A DNA stretch of 64,000 nucleotides from Deinococcus multiflagellatus. GTDB taxonomy: Bacteria > Deinococcota > Deinococci > Deinococcales > Deinococcaceae. How positions within the stretch are numbered: position 1 is the stretch's first letter; each line of letters starts with the position of its first letter. The DNA lies in the NCBI RefSeq assembly GCF_020166415.1, contig NZ_JAIQXV010000010.1, positions 62,001 to 126,000 of the forward strand, read 5' to 3'. A model generated the notes under the pieces. That model searched no databases. It saw only the letters and a program-made list of their open reading frames with translations, and had not been told where the DNA came from. A program made the position numbers and the translations under genes. This document shows positions 23,622 through 39,192 of the stretch, in pieces.

Positions 23622-24083
23622 TCAGGCCAGCGTGCTGCCAGCGGCGTTCAGCTGCGCCTGTAAGTTCTGGAAGGTCCGCTCAATCAGGGCGCGGGCCCGG
23701 CTTTCCATGAGGCGGCCCCCCACCGCTGCCAGGGGCCCGCGCACGCTGACCTCGCCCTGCCAGCGCAGGGAGGTGGTGCCGTTCCCAGGATCGCCCAGGG
23801 TGGCGGCGGCGTTCAGGGTGAGGGTGCTGCCCAGCCCCGCGCCCTGCACGCGCACGGTCACGCGCTGCGCGGCTTCGTCGGGCTGGGTGTTCAGGCGCAG
23901 GTGCAGGGTGCCGCGCAGCAGCCCGGCGCGCACCGCCACGCTGGCCTCGGCGTGGTCGGGGTGCGCGCGGATGTCCTGCACTTCGGGCAGGCAGCGCGCC
24001 ACCTGCTCGGGCCGCTGCACAAAGGCCCACACGACGGCGGGCGCGGCCCGCACCTGAAACTCTCCGGCGTCCTGAAACTGCAT
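23622..24083 (-). CDS. CoxG-like SRPBCC family protein
   Basis: 153 residues of the START-like helix-grip fold found in CoxG (carbon monoxide dehydrogenase subunit G-like) proteins: FQVRAAPAVVWAFVQRPEQVARCLPEVQ at the start, alternating beta strands (GTLHLRLNT, VTVRVQGAG, TTSLRWQGEV) and the final helix GGRLMESRARALIERTFQNL. No CO dehydrogenase genes are nearby, so it more likely binds a lipid or other hydrophobic ligand. Single gene on the minus strand. Confidence 0.85.
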   Translation of the reverse strand: MQFQDAGEFQVRAAPAVVWAFVQRPEQVARCLPEVQDIRAHPDHAEASVAVRAGLLRGTLHLRLNTQPDEAAQRVTVRVQGAGLGSTLTLNAAATLGDPGNGTTSLRWQGEVSVRGPLAAVGGRLMESRARALIERTFQNLQAQLNAAGSTLA

Positions 24084-24140
24084 GGCCCTGATGGTGGCAC
24101 CTGCGCGGCCAGGGCAGGTGAACCGGAGCTTGAACGCCCC

Positions 24141-24950
24141 TTACCGCCGGGGGGCGCCGGGCAGGTCCACCGGGGTCACGGGAATGGGCTCGCCAAACTG
24201 GGCGTAGCGCCGCCCCCGGTGCGGTTCGCCCCGGCCACACAGCACCGTCACCTGCGGCAGGCCGTGCACGTTCACCTCGGCCACGGCCAGCCGCCCGGTT
24301 TCGTAGGCGCCCAGGTCCAGGTACAGGTGGCGGCCCAGGCGGCACGGCGTGGGCACCGGGGTGTGCCCGTGCAGCGAGTAGGTCACGCCGGGGGGCAGCG
24401 GAAAGGGCCCCTCGTAGGGCCGCAGCCACAGCGCCGCCGACAGCGGGTTTTCGTGCTGTGGGTGTTTGACGGGCGGCGCGGCGTGCGCAATAAGCACGCT
24501 GGGGTGCGGCGGCACCTCGTCGTGAATCTGGCCGTCGGCGGTCACGTAGATCACCTTGCGCAGCACCTTGAGGTAGGCCTCCAGCAGCGGCGGAAACTTC
24601 TCCAGGGTCAGGCCGCCCAGTTCGGCGCGCACCGTTTCGCCGCCCGCGCGCATCCACCACTGGTAGCCCTCCATGGCCTTGCGGTAGTCGCCCAGGTTGT
24701 GGGTGCCCTCGTACAGGCGGTACCACTTGATGCCTTCTTGCATCATGCGCTCGTGGTTGCCCATCAGCAGGGTGGCCCGGCCCGCCTGATGCAGTTCCAG
24801 CAGCTTGTCCACCGTGGCGAGGCTGCGCGGCCCCCGGTCAATCGCGTCGCCCAGGCCCACGTAATGCGCGTCGGGAAAGCGCTCCAGCGCGGCGCGCAGC
24901 AGGTCCGGGCGCCCGTGCAGATCCGGCAGCACCACGACCTGGCGGCTCAT
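24141..24950 (-). CDS. Metallophosphoesterase, serine/threonine phosphatase-like
   Basis: 269 residues. Calcineurin-type metal motifs in order: DLHGRPDLL near residue 10, GDAIDRG near 34, GNHERMM near 62 and HGHTPVPT near 193, closest to the ApaH/PrpA group. Likely a protein phosphatase or dinucleotide polyphosphate hydrolase; which one cannot be told. The ATG overlaps the stop of the DUF3006 gene (ATGA at 24947-24950), so both are made together. A longer upstream open frame exists but conflicts with that gene. Confidence 0.9.
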   Translation of the reverse strand: MSRQVVVLPDLHGRPDLLRAALERFPDAHYVGLGDAIDRGPRSLATVDKLLELHQAGRATLLMGNHERMMQEGIKWYRLYEGTHNLGDYRKAMEGYQWWMRAGGETVRAELGGLTLEKFPPLLEAYLKVLRKVIYVTADGQIHDEVPPHPSVLIAHAAPPVKHPQHENPLSAALWLRPYEGPFPLPPGVTYSLHGHTPVPTPCRLGRHLYLDLGAYETGRLAVAEVNVHGLPQVTVLCGRGEPHRGRRYAQFGEPIPVTPVDLPGAPRR

Positions 24951-25207
24951 TCGCCTTCTCCGGGGGCGTCGCTGAAGTCCAGCAGGGTCTGCTTGCTGCG
25001 CTCGCGCAGCTGCCGCGCGGCGTCGGGGGCGGGGACAAAGCTCAGGCCGCCCCCCTGGGTCACCACCTCGTAGCCGGCGCCGTCGGCGGCGCCGGGCAAC
25101 CACTCGGCGGGCAGCTGGTAGGTGCGGCCCTGGCTGTCTTCCACATCGGCCAGGCCAGCGTCCTCATCCAGAACGTCAATCACGAGCAGCAGGGGCGGGA
25201 CGGACAT
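24947..25207 (-). CDS. DUF3006-like small protein
   Basis: 86 residues. The N-terminal half (VIDVLDEDAGLADVEDSQG, then RTYQLPAEWLPGAADG) matches the DUF3006 pattern of a small beta-barrel with the LPxxxLP-type block; the C-terminal half is a charged helix (ARQLRERSKQTLLDFSD). First gene of a two-gene unit with the phosphoesterase. A TAGACT box ends 7 nt before the ATG, so it is likely leaderless. Confidence 0.75.
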   Translation of the reverse strand: MSVPPLLLVIDVLDEDAGLADVEDSQGRTYQLPAEWLPGAADGAGYEVVTQGGGLSFVPAPDAARQLRERSKQTLLDFSDAPGEGE

Positions 25208-25365
25208 GGGGGCAAGTCTAGAGCATTCCCCTGTCCCGGGCGGCCGCCAGAAGGTCGGGGCCGCGCCCGTTTTCGCGCCCTGCCCGTGGGGCGCGGGGGG
25301 AACAAAAGCGCTGGCCCCTCTTTCGGTGGATGCCCCGGGCCGGGACAGGGGGTATGGTCAGGGCC

Positions 25366-26241
25366 ATGAGCACCGTGACCCGCCGCCGGGTGTTGCGCGC
25401 CCTGGGCGGCGCGGGGCTGGGGATGCTGGCCACCGGGGGCGCCGGGGCCGCGCAGGCCTACCGCTTTGGCGTGACCCGCCACACCCGCCCCCTGCCCGGC
25501 CTGCGGGCGCCCCTGCGCGTGGCCTTTTTAACCGATCTGCACTACGGCCTGTATATCGGTGCGGGCAGCGTGCGCGCCTGGGTGGACGCCACCAACCGCG
25601 AGCGCCCGGACGCAGTGCTGCTGGGCGGCGACCAGCTGGACCGCCGCATGGACGAGGCCCCCGGGGCCCTGCTGGACGAACTCGCGCGCCTGCGCGCCCC
25701 GCTGGGGGTCTACGGCGTGTGGGGCAACCACGATTACGGCAGCTTTGGCTTTTACGGTGGGCGGCAGTACGGCCCGCCCCGCGCCGACTGGCCGGCCAAG
25801 CGGGCGGAACTGGAAGCGGCGTTTGCGGCGGCGGGCGCACCCATTCTGCGTAATGCCGGCCGGGCACTGCGCGACGACCTGTACGTGGCCGGCGTAGACG
25901 ACCTGTGGAACGGCGAGCCGGATGTGCAGGCGGCCCTGGCTGGAGCGGGCGAGCGGGCCACGTTGCTGGTGACCCATAACCCCGACCTGCTGCCGTTTCT
26001 GCCGCGCCGGGTGGGCCTGACCCTGTGCGGCCACACCCACGGCGGGCAGGTCCGGCTGCCCTGGGTGGGTGCGGTGACGGTGCCCAGCCGCTACGGCCAG
26101 CGGTTTGCGATGGGCTGGGTGGAGGGCGCGCATGGCACCCCCGCGTATGTCAGCCGGGGCCTGGGCCTCAGCGGCGTGCCTTTCCGCAACCTGTGCGAGC
26201 CAGAAGTGGTGGTACTGGATTTAAAACCTGCCCCGGGCTGA
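25366..26241 (+). CDS. Exported metallophosphoesterase (YkuE/YaeI-like) with Tat signal
   Basis: 292 residues. The N-terminus has a twin-arginine signal ([13 protein letters not shown], then a hydrophobic run ending AQA), so it is exported folded. Catalytic motifs: [37 protein letters not shown] and [12 protein letters not shown]. Homologues act on phosphodiesters at the membrane or outside it. A TATGGT box ends 7 nt before ATG 25366, so the message is probably leaderless; the in-frame ATG at 25354 lies in that box. It stands divergent from the DUF3006 pair. Confidence 0.9.
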   Translation: MSTVTRRRVLRALGGAGLGMLATGGAGAAQAYRFGVTRHTRPLPGLRAPLRVAFLTDLHYGLYIGAGSVRAWVDATNRERPDAVLLGGDQLDRRMDEAPGALLDELARLRAPLGVYGVWGNHDYGSFGFYGGRQYGPPRADWPAKRAELEAAFAAAGAPILRNAGRALRDDLYVAGVDDLWNGEPDVQAALAGAGERATLLVTHNPDLLPFLPRRVGLTLCGHTHGGQVRLPWVGAVTVPSRYGQRFAMGWVEGAHGTPAYVSRGLGLSGVPFRNLCEPEVVVLDLKPAPG

Positions 26242-26254
26242 AGCGGCCGGGCTT

Positions 26255-26648
26255 ATGTCTATGCAGGCCCGGGGGTAGGGGAGGCTCTCGCCCCTGCTTG
26301 TCATTTGAAAGTTGGCTGGTGCTGTGATGGCCGGGGCAACCTGCCGCGCCGGTTTGCTCAGCGGTTGACGGCTCTGCTAACACATCTGGGCCTGGGTTGA
26401 GCACGGCTACCGAGTTCTCAGCAGAAGAATGGCGCTCCTCTACGGTCATGCTGCTGTGGCGTTCTTCGACTTCGTGCAGTTACAGGCACCGCCCAAAGGC
26501 GGGAGGGTCACATACCCAGTCACTCAAGATCAGACCGGTTTGCTCGCTTCAGGCGGCGCCAGCCGCCTTCCACCCCACCTTTCCTTTGCCAACAAAAGGA
26601 CACGGCACACTTTTAAACCCGTTATAAACAACGGGCCTGCATAGACAT
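26255..26648. mobile_element. MITE-like element with 17-nt inverted ends
   Basis: ATGTCTATGCAGGCCCG at 26255-26271 recurs as its exact reverse complement at 26632-26648, giving a 394-bp element that fills almost the whole gap before gltB. The interior is less GC-rich than the flanks and has no recognised gene; CCCGTTATAAACAACGGG at 26618-26635 is a further small hairpin with a TATAAA core. No clear target duplication flanks it. It may carry promoter signals for gltB. Confidence 0.6.
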
Positions 26649-26719
26649 GCATCTCTCTGTATGGTGATTCTAGCAGCCTGCACCCTGCGGGCGAGCCCAG
26701 ACGAGATGGGAGTGTCCAC

Positions 26720-31552
<4,833 letters not shown>

Positions 31553-31554
31553 AG

Positions 31555-31594
31555 GGTTGATGGTCGAAGGTTGATGGAAGACGAGAGAGGTTGA
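31555..31594. repeat. Iterated repeat element 6 (GTTGATGG type), one arm only
   Basis: GTTGATGG, GTCGAAG, GTTGATGG units run directly after the gltB stop. No complementary arm follows, so this looks like a half or decayed element in the gltB-gltD spacer. Confidence 0.65.
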
Positions 31595-31679
31595 CGCAGT
31601 GCCCTTCCCCTTGAGGGGGTAAACCTGACCGCCCCGGGCCCGCCCAGACATCACACCCCCTGGTCCCACGGAGGACCCC

Positions 31680-33146
31680 ATGAGCAAAATCACCGGATTT
31701 CTGGAACAGCCGCGCGTGAAAGACCAGTACGCCCCCGTGGAGGCGCGCCTGAAGCACTACCACGAGTTTCTGCTGCCGCTGGCCCCGGGCGCGGCCCGCT
31801 TGCAGGCCACGCGCTGCATGGACTGCGGCATTCCGTTCTGCACCAGCGGCTGCCCCGTGAACAACATCATTCCCGACTTCAACAACCTCGTGTACCAGGA
31901 CGACTGGCGCAGCGCCCTGGACACGCTGCACTCCACGAACAACTTCCCCGAATTCACGGGCCGCATCTGCCCCGCGCCCTGCGAGGCCGCCTGCACCCTG
32001 AACATCAGTGACGACGCCGTGGGCATCAAATCCATTGAGCTGGCGATCATTGAGCGCGGCTGGCAGGAAGGCTGGGTGGCGCCGCAACCCCCCACGCGGC
32101 CCACGGGCAAGAAGGTGGCCGTGGTGGGCTCGGGGCCCGCCGGGCTGGCCGCCGCCCAGCAACTGGCGCGCGCCGGGCATACGGTCACGGTGTTCGAGAA
32201 AAACGACCGCGTGGGCGGCCTGCTGCGTTACGGCATTCCCGACTTCAAGCTGGACAAGCATCACATTGACCGCCGCGTGGCCCAGATGGAAGCCGAGGGG
32301 GTGACCTTCCGCACCGGCGTGCTGGTGGGCGCGTGGCCCGAAGGCAGCCGCGTGACCAACCTGAGCAAGCAGACTGTTACCCCCGAGGGGCTGCAGGCCG
32401 AATTCGACGCCGTGCTGCTGGCCGGCGGCGCCGAGCAGCCGCGTGATCTGCCGGTGGCGGGCCGTGAGCTGGACGGCGTGCACTTTGCGATGGAGTTCCT
32501 GCCGCAGCAGAACCGCGTCACGGCGGGCGACAAGCTGAAAAAGCAGCTGCGCGCCGACGGCAAGCACGTCATCGTGATCGGTGGCGGCGACACGGGCAGC
32601 GACTGCGTGGGCACCAGCAACCGCCACGGCGCCGCCAGCGTGACCCAGTTCGAGGTGATGCCCCAGCCGCCCGAGCAGGAAAACAAGCCGCTGGTCTGGC
32701 CCTACTGGCCCCTGAAACTGCGCACCAGCACCAGCCACGAGGAAGGCGCGGTGCGTGAATTCGCCATTGCCACCAAGGAATTTATCGGCAAGGGCGGCAA
32801 GGTGACCGGCGTGAAGACGGTGCGCCTGGAGATGCGCGACGGGCAGCTGCAGGAAGTCGAGGGCAGCGAGACCGTGTACCGGGCCGACCTCGTGCTGCTG
32901 GCGATGGGCTTCGTGAGCCCGGTGGGCAGCGTCATTGACGCCTTTGGTGTGAACAAGGACGCCCGGGGCAACGCCCACGCGGGCACCGAGGAAGCGGGCG
33001 GCTACGCCACCAGCGTGCCCGGCGTGTTTGCGGCGGGCGACATGCGCCGGGGCCAGAGCCTGGTGGTGTGGGCCATCCGCGAGGGCCGCCAGGCCGCGCG
33101 CGCCATTGACGAGCACCTGATGGGGGAGAGCGTCCTGCCCCGGTAA
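31680..33146 (+). CDS. gltD: Glutamate synthase small subunit GltD
   Basis: FAD- and NADPH-binding subunit that feeds electrons to GltB. 488 residues. N-terminal cysteines for 4Fe-4S clusters ([19 protein letters not shown] and [11 protein letters not shown]), FAD fold [19 protein letters not shown] near residue 150, NADPH fold [13 protein letters not shown] near 300, and [18 protein letters not shown] near the end. CGGAGG lies 8 nt before ATG 31680. Co-transcribed with gltB. Confidence 0.97.
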   Translation: MSKITGFLEQPRVKDQYAPVEARLKHYHEFLLPLAPGAARLQATRCMDCGIPFCTSGCPVNNIIPDFNNLVYQDDWRSALDTLHSTNNFPEFTGRICPAPCEAACTLNISDDAVGIKSIELAIIERGWQEGWVAPQPPTRPTGKKVAVVGSGPAGLAAAQQLARAGHTVTVFEKNDRVGGLLRYGIPDFKLDKHHIDRRVAQMEAEGVTFRTGVLVGAWPEGSRVTNLSKQTVTPEGLQAEFDAVLLAGGAEQPRDLPVAGRELDGVHFAMEFLPQQNRVTAGDKLKKQLRADGKHVIVIGGGDTGSDCVGTSNRHGAASVTQFEVMPQPPEQENKPLVWPYWPLKLRTSTSHEEGAVREFAIATKEFIGKGGKVTGVKTVRLEMRDGQLQEVEGSETVYRADLVLLAMGFVSPVGSVIDAFGVNKDARGNAHAGTEEAGGYATSVPGVFAAGDMRRGQSLVVWAIREGRQAARAIDEHLMGESVLPR

Positions 33147-33177
33147 ACAGCCGATAGGGCCTGACCTGGCCTATTCT

Positions 33178-33213
33178 CCGCGCCACCTCGGGAATACCCC
33201 AGAGGTGGCGCGG
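33178..33213 (+). terminator. Hairpin terminator after gltD
   Basis: CCGCGCCACCTC at 33178-33189 and GAGGTGGCGCGG at 33202-33213 form a perfect 12-bp stem with a 12-nt loop, followed by CTTCT. It separates gltBD from the riboflavin operon. Confidence 0.75.
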
Positions 33214-33315
33214 CTTCTGGACACGCACCGGCCACCCTCCTGTGTCTGCACCGGACAGACGGCGGGCCCAGGGGGGGTGCTAGCCTCAACCCTGGCCCGC
33301 TGTTCGGGCGGGCCG

Positions 33316-33568
33316 CTTCCTTCGGGGCAGGGTGTGAATCCCTACCGGCGGTGATGGCGCGGGCGCCCACAAGCCCCGGGCCTCAGCCCGCGAAGCCTGC
33401 GCAAACTGCAACACGCGCAGGCCCGACCCGGTGTGAGTCTGGGGCCGACGGTGTCATGGCAACGAGAGACGCGCTGAACGCGGCAAGACAGGCGAGGGGT
33501 CGTCCCCGAGCCTGAGGCCACCAGAGCGCTGTTTCTGTCCGCCATCCAGTCCGGATGAGAGAAGGAGG
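33316..33568 (+). ncRNA. FMN riboswitch (RFN element)
   Basis: Conserved blocks are all present: TTCGGGGCAGGGTG near 33321, ATCCCTACCGGCGGTGATGG near 33338-33357, AGCCCGCGAAGC, CCCGGTGTGAGTCTGGGGCC near 33429-33448, GACGGT, and the 3' closing block AGTCCGGATGAGAGAAGGA near 33549. The last variable arm between GACGGT and AGTCCGGATG is about 90 nt, longer than usual. Upstream of ribD, it should repress the rib genes when FMN is high. The rest of the 33147-33607 gap holds the gltD hairpin and a likely promoter (TAGCCT near 33282). Confidence 0.95.
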
Positions 33569-33607
33569 ACCGCTGACCCTGCCGACCCCGGCGGGCAGCG
33601 ACAACGT

Positions 33608-34711
33608 ATGGTTGACGTGAATGCTCCGCCCCCTGGGCTGGAGAAACGTGTGTGGCCGGGCGACCACGGCATGGCGCTGGCGCTGGCGCAGGCTGCCCGG
33701 GGCCTGGGCCGCACTGCCCCCAACCCCCCGGTGGGCTGCGTGCTGGTGCAGGACGATGAGGTGGTGGGCGCCGGTTTTCACCCGGCAGTGGGCGAGCCCC
33801 ACGCCGAGGTGTTCGCCCTGCGGAAAGCGGGGGACCGGGCGCGCGGGGCCACCGCGTATGTGACGCTGGAACCGTGCCGCCACCACGGCCGCACCCCGCC
33901 CTGCACCGAGGCGCTGATCCGGGCCGGCGTGCGCCGCGTGGTGGTGGCCGCCCTGGACCCCAACCCGCAGGTGGCCGGGCAGGGCGTGGCCCGGCTGCGC
34001 GCCGCTGGCCTGGAGGTGGTGCTGGGCGTGCGGGAACCCGAAGCCCTGCGCCAGCAGGCGGGGTTCCGCGCCCTGATCACCCGGGGCCGCCCCTGGGTGG
34101 TGGCCAAATATGCCATGACCCTGGACGGCAAGGTGGCCGCCCACGGCGAGGGCAACGGGGCGGTGAGCAGCACCGCCGCCCGTGAGCGCACCATGATGTG
34201 GCGCAACGAACTGGACGCCTTGGCGGTGGGGGCCGGCACCGTGCAGGCCGATAACCCAGCCCTGACCACGCGCGGCGTGCCGGACGGGCGCGACCCCCGC
34301 CCGGTGGTCTTTGACCGCCAAGCCAGATCGGACGTTCAGGCGCGGGTCTGGCGGGAAGGCGCCGTGCTGGTGACCGGGCTGGACGCGGTGGCCACCGCTT
34401 ACGAAGGGGCGGGCGTGACCGTTCTGCGCGCGGCCGACCTGCCCGGCGCGCTGCACGGGCTGGGCCAGCTGGGCGTGTCCAGCCTGCTGCTGGAAGGCGG
34501 CCCCACGCTGCTCAGCGCGTTTTTTGCGGCCGGGCTGGTGGACGAGGTGCGCGTGTTCATCGCCCCCAAGCTGCTGGGCGCGGGGCTGTCGCCCCTGACC
34601 CGCCCCGCACAGGCCATGGCCGCCGCCCAGCCGCTGCGCGACGTGACGATTGAAGCACTGGGCCCGGACGTGCTGGTCACGGGTCTGCTGAGCGAGATTC
34701 CCCGGCTGTAG
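33608..34711 (+). CDS. ribD: Bifunctional riboflavin biosynthesis deaminase/reductase RibD
   Basis: Deaminates and then reduces the pyrimidine intermediate of riboflavin synthesis. Deaminase zinc motifs HAEVFAL and PCRHHGRTPPC lie in the first 100 residues; the reductase half has KYAMTLDGKVAAHGEG, AVGAGTVQADNP and LLLEGGPTLLSAFF. 367 residues, normal size. ATG at 33608 is taken; a GTG at 33617 is nearby. First gene behind the FMN riboswitch. Confidence 0.95.
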   Translation: MVDVNAPPPGLEKRVWPGDHGMALALAQAARGLGRTAPNPPVGCVLVQDDEVVGAGFHPAVGEPHAEVFALRKAGDRARGATAYVTLEPCRHHGRTPPCTEALIRAGVRRVVVAALDPNPQVAGQGVARLRAAGLEVVLGVREPEALRQQAGFRALITRGRPWVVAKYAMTLDGKVAAHGEGNGAVSSTAARERTMMWRNELDALAVGAGTVQADNPALTTRGVPDGRDPRPVVFDRQARSDVQARVWREGAVLVTGLDAVATAYEGAGVTVLRAADLPGALHGLGQLGVSSLLLEGGPTLLSAFFAAGLVDEVRVFIAPKLLGAGLSPLTRPAQAMAAAQPLRDVTIEALGPDVLVTGLLSEIPRL

Positions 34712-34789
34712 TTCTCTCTCCTCTCCGCAGAGGAGAGGTGCTGCGGGACCGCAGGGGGTCTGTGTCTGCCGTCCTGCCGAGGTTGATTC

Positions 34790-35491
34790 ATGTTTACCGG
34801 CATCATTGAACAGGTGGGGCGCATCGCCCGCACCGAACACCACAGCGGCCACCTTACTGTCACCATTCAGCCCGCCGGGATGTGGCCCGATCTGCAACTG
34901 GGCGAGAGCATCGCCGTGGGCGGCGCCTGCCTGACCGTCACCGGCTGGGACGAGGCCGGCTTCACCGTGGACCTCAGCCGCGAGACGCTGGCGAAAACGG
35001 CGCCGCACTGGCGGGCCGGCGCGTCCGTGAATCTGGAACGCGCCATGACGGCCGGGGCGCGCTTTGGCGGCCACATCGTCAGCGGGCATGTGGACGGCGT
35101 GGCCGAGGTCCTGAGGGTCGAGGCCCAGCCCGGCGCCCACACCATGACCCTGCGCGCGCCGCCTCACCTCGCCCGCTATCTGGTCCCCAAGGGCAGCGTG
35201 ACCGCCGACGGCGTGAGCCTGACCGTGGTGGACGTGGGCGGCCCCGCTGGCAGCCGCCGGGACCTGCGCGCCGACGAATTCACCCTCTGGCTGGTGCCCC
35301 ACACCCTGGCGGTCACCACGCTGCGCACCTGGGTGCCCGGCACCCGGGTCAACCTGGAGGCCGATCAGCTGGCGAAGTATGTGGAGCGGCTGCTCGCCTT
35401 CGGCGGGTCTAAGGGTCTAAGGGTCGAAGAGTCAAAGAAAGACCCCCTTAGACCCTTAGACTCTTCGACCCTTGACGGAGGCCAGTCATGA
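34790..35491 (+). CDS. ribE: Riboflavin synthase alpha chain RibE with repeat-encoded tail
   Basis: Dismutates two lumazines to riboflavin. Two lumazine-binding barrels: [12 protein letters not shown] at the start with [13 protein letters not shown], and the second with [14 protein letters not shown] and GVSLTVVDV. Barrel homology ends near LAKYVERLL; the last 29 residues (from [10 protein letters not shown]) are translated from an iterated repeat. 233 residues, against about 200-215 for most homologues. Ends in an ATGA overlap with ribBA. A short CTCTCCTC/GAGGAGAG hairpin lies in the gap after ribD. Confidence 0.93.
   Translation: MFTGIIEQVGRIARTEHHSGHLTVTIQPAGMWPDLQLGESIAVGGACLTVTGWDEAGFTVDLSRETLAKTAPHWRAGASVNLERAMTAGARFGGHIVSGHVDGVAEVLRVEAQPGAHTMTLRAPPHLARYLVPKGSVTADGVSLTVVDVGGPAGSRRDLRADEFTLWLVPHTLAVTTLRTWVPGTRVNLEADQLAKYVERLLAFGGSKGLRVEESKKDPLRPLDSSTLDGGQS
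35404..35476. repeat. Iterated inverted repeat element 7 (8-nt GTCTAAGG type), end of ribE
   Basis: Left arm 35404-35438 has GGGTCTAA, GGGTCTAA and GGGTCGAA units. The right arm at 35442-35475 is the complementary TTAGACCC/TTCGACCC series, with almost no loop. Both arms are translated as the C-terminus of RibE. Confidence 0.9.
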
Positions 35492-36723
35492 CCCTCGCCT
35501 CCATCCCCGATCTGCTGGCCGAGCTGCGTGCCGGGCGCCCCGTGATTCTGGTGGATGACGAGGGCCGCGAGAACGAGGGCGATCTGCTGATGCCCGCCGC
35601 CACGGCCACGCCGCACTGGATCAACTTCATGGCGCGCGAGGGGCGCGGCCTGATCTGCGTGACCCTGCCCCCGGAGCGGGCCCAGGCCCTGGACCTGACG
35701 CCGATGGTGGGGGCCGGTCATTTTTCAGGCGGCACTGACCCCAACGGCACGGCCTTTACCGTCAGCGTGGACCATGTGAGCAACACCACCGGCATCAGCG
35801 CCTACGACCGCGCGGCCACGGTGGCGGCCCTGCTGGACGGGCAGGCCCAGCCTGCCGATTTCCGCCGCCCCGGGCACATCTTTCCGCTGGTGGCCCGCCC
35901 TGGTGGGGTGCTGCGCCGCGCGGGGCACACCGAAGCCGCCTGCGATCTGGCGCGGCTGGCGGGCTTTGCGCCCCTGGGCGTGATCTGCGAGATCATGGGC
36001 GACGACGGCGAGATGAGCCGCCTGCCGGACCTGCTAACGTTTGGCGAGAAACACGGCCTGAAGGTGGGCAGCATTGAAGCCCTGATTGCCTACCGCCTGG
36101 AGCACGATCCGTTTATGGCGCTGGTGGCCGAAGCCAAACTGCCCACCGAGTACGGCGACTTCCGCATCGTGGGCTTCGAGGACACCCTCAGCGGGGCCGA
36201 GCATGTGGCCCTGGTGATGGGCGAGGTGACCCCCGAGCCGCTGCTGGTGCGGGTGCACAGCGAATGCCTGACCGGCGACGGCTTTCATTCCCTGCGCTGC
36301 GACTGCGGCCCCCAGCGCGACGCGGCCCTGCGCGCCATTGCCGAAGGGGGCCGGGGCGTGCTGGTCTACCTGCGCCAGGAGGGCCGGGGCATTGGCCTGC
36401 TGAACAAGATTCGCGCCTATGGGCTGCAAGACGGCGGCGCCGACACCGTGGAAGCCAACCTGCGCCTGGGCTTTCCCGCCGACGCCCGCGACTTTGGCAT
36501 TGGCGCCCAGATGCTACACCTGCTGGGCGCCCGGCAGCTGCGCGTGCTGACCAACAACCCCCGCAAGCTCCATTCCCTGGGCGGCTTCGGCCTGACCGTG
36601 ACCGAGCGCGTGCCCCTGCATGTGGGCGAGGGCGAGCACAACGCGGCGTATCTGCAGACCAAGCGGGCGAAGCTGGGGCATCTGGCGGCAGAGGGCGAAT
36701 GGCAAATGGCTGATGGCTCATAG
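35488..36723 (+). CDS. ribBA: Bifunctional DHBP synthase / GTP cyclohydrolase II RibBA
   Basis: Supplies both precursors of riboflavin. N-terminal half (DHBP synthase): [43 protein letters not shown]-terminal half (GTP cyclohydrolase II): zinc cysteines in [16 protein letters not shown], then [16 protein letters not shown] and DFGIGAQML. 411 residues. The last residues (GEWQMADGS) come from repeat element 8, so the natural C-terminus has been overwritten or extended. Overlaps ribE by 4 nt. Confidence 0.96.
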   Translation: MTLASIPDLLAELRAGRPVILVDDEGRENEGDLLMPAATATPHWINFMAREGRGLICVTLPPERAQALDLTPMVGAGHFSGGTDPNGTAFTVSVDHVSNTTGISAYDRAATVAALLDGQAQPADFRRPGHIFPLVARPGGVLRRAGHTEAACDLARLAGFAPLGVICEIMGDDGEMSRLPDLLTFGEKHGLKVGSIEALIAYRLEHDPFMALVAEAKLPTEYGDFRIVGFEDTLSGAEHVALVMGEVTPEPLLVRVHSECLTGDGFHSLRCDCGPQRDAALRAIAEGGRGVLVYLRQEGRGIGLLNKIRAYGLQDGGADTVEANLRLGFPADARDFGIGAQMLHLLGARQLRVLTNNPRKLHSLGGFGLTVTERVPLHVGEGEHNAAYLQTKRAKLGHLAAEGEWQMADGS

Positions 36724-36826
36724 CAGAGGGCAAATGGCGAATGGCAGATGGCGAAGACCTGATTGCACGCCCCCACCGCCTCCCTGCTTTTCCCACTTCC
36801 CACACCCCACTCCCCACATCCCCTCC
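36692..36826. repeat. Iterated repeat element 8 (7-nt GGCNRAT units)
   Basis: 36694-36755 contains about eight 7-nt units such as GGCAAAT and GGCGAAT. At 36788-36824 lies an array of CCCACTTC-type units, complementary instead to the GTGGGAA unit of element 3. So the two arms here do not match each other. It begins in the last codons of ribBA and ends at the ribH ribosome-binding site. Confidence 0.75.
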
Positions 36827-36839
36827 GAAGGAGCCCCCC

Positions 36840-37304
36840 ATGAACCGAATGGAAGCCACCCTCCTGGCCACCGATCTGAAATTCGCCATTGTCAGCACCC
36901 GCTGGAACCACCTGATCGTGGACCGGCTGGTCGAAGGTGCCGAACTGGCCTTTGTGCAGCACGGCGGCAAGACCGAACACCTGGACCATTTTCTGGCCCC
37001 CGGCAGCTACGAGGTGCCCCTGGTGGCGCGCAAGCTGGCGCAGTCCGGCAAGTACGACGCCGTGGTGTGTCTGGGTGCCGTGATCAAGGGCGACACCGAC
37101 CACTACGACTTCGTGGCGGGCGGCGCGGCCAGCGGCATTCTGAACACCAGCCTGGAGACGGGCGTGCCCGTGGCGTTCGGGGTGCTGACCACCGACACCG
37201 TGGAGCAGGCCCTGAACCGCGCCGGCATCAAGGCCGGGAACAAGGGGGCCGAAGCGGTGCTGGCAATGATTGAGACGGTGAATCTGCTGCGGCGGATTGG
37301 GTAA
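36840..37304 (+). CDS. ribH: 6,7-dimethyl-8-ribityllumazine synthase RibH
   Basis: Condenses the two riboflavin precursors. 154 residues: FAIVSTRWNHLIVDRLVEGA, GSYEVPLVARKLA, CLGAVIKGDTDHYDFVAGGAASG and FGVLTTDTVEQALNRAG, all hallmarks of lumazine synthase. ATG at 36840 has AAGGAG upstream; the frame is open earlier but that stretch is repeat sequence. Last gene of the rib operon. Confidence 0.96.
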   Translation: MNRMEATLLATDLKFAIVSTRWNHLIVDRLVEGAELAFVQHGGKTEHLDHFLAPGSYEVPLVARKLAQSGKYDAVVCLGAVIKGDTDHYDFVAGGAASGILNTSLETGVPVAFGVLTTDTVEQALNRAGIKAGNKGAEAVLAMIETVNLLRRIG

Positions 37305-37306
37305 GA

Positions 37307-37502
37307 GGGTCGAGGCGGCTGCGCCGCAGTCGAGAGGTCGAGGCGTCGAGAAAGTGGCGCCTTCGGCCTCTCGGCATCTTTGTTGGTGGCGCGCAGATGG
37401 TCCTTTTGACCCCTCGACCTCCTGAAGCGAACCCGCCGCCGCCACCGTTCATAGGGCCCCAGCCTTTCTCGACCTCTCGACCCCCAGACTTCTCGACGCT
37501 TT
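37307..37502. repeat. Iterated inverted repeat element 9 (8-nt GTCGAG type)
   Basis: Left array 37307-37352 includes GTCGAGAG, GTCGAGGC and GTCGAGAA units. Complementary arrays occur at 37408-37426 and 37469-37502. Together they fill most of the 328-nt gap between ribH and the next gene. In the rest of that gap I see only a spacer with no ORF. Confidence 0.8.
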
Positions 37503-37632
37503 GGCAGCCTCCTCCGTCCCGCAATCCCGCCCTGCCTCACACCTGGGGGCCCCCGCCCCTGCTAAGCTGCTGTGCTTGGTGCGGCGCCACAGAGAACATC
37601 GCACCGCCAACTTGAAAGTGGGGTGATCTTCT

Positions 37633-39105
<1,473 letters not shown>

Positions 39106-39192
39106 GCGGCGGGGTGCGGGCCGGGCGCTGGGGGGAAGGGTTCTCTCCTGGCGCCCGGCCCCCTTTGGTCCGGCCCGTGGCACACTGCGACC

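Noticed and set aside
26253..26271. Possible radiation/desiccation response motif (TTATGTC-like start)
   Set aside because: Only the first half of the palindrome is present; it is part of the 17-nt inverted end instead.
26397..26644. ORFs of about 70 codons inside the MITE-like element
   Set aside because: No family motif, no ribosome-binding site and no composition typical of genes; better read as noncoding.
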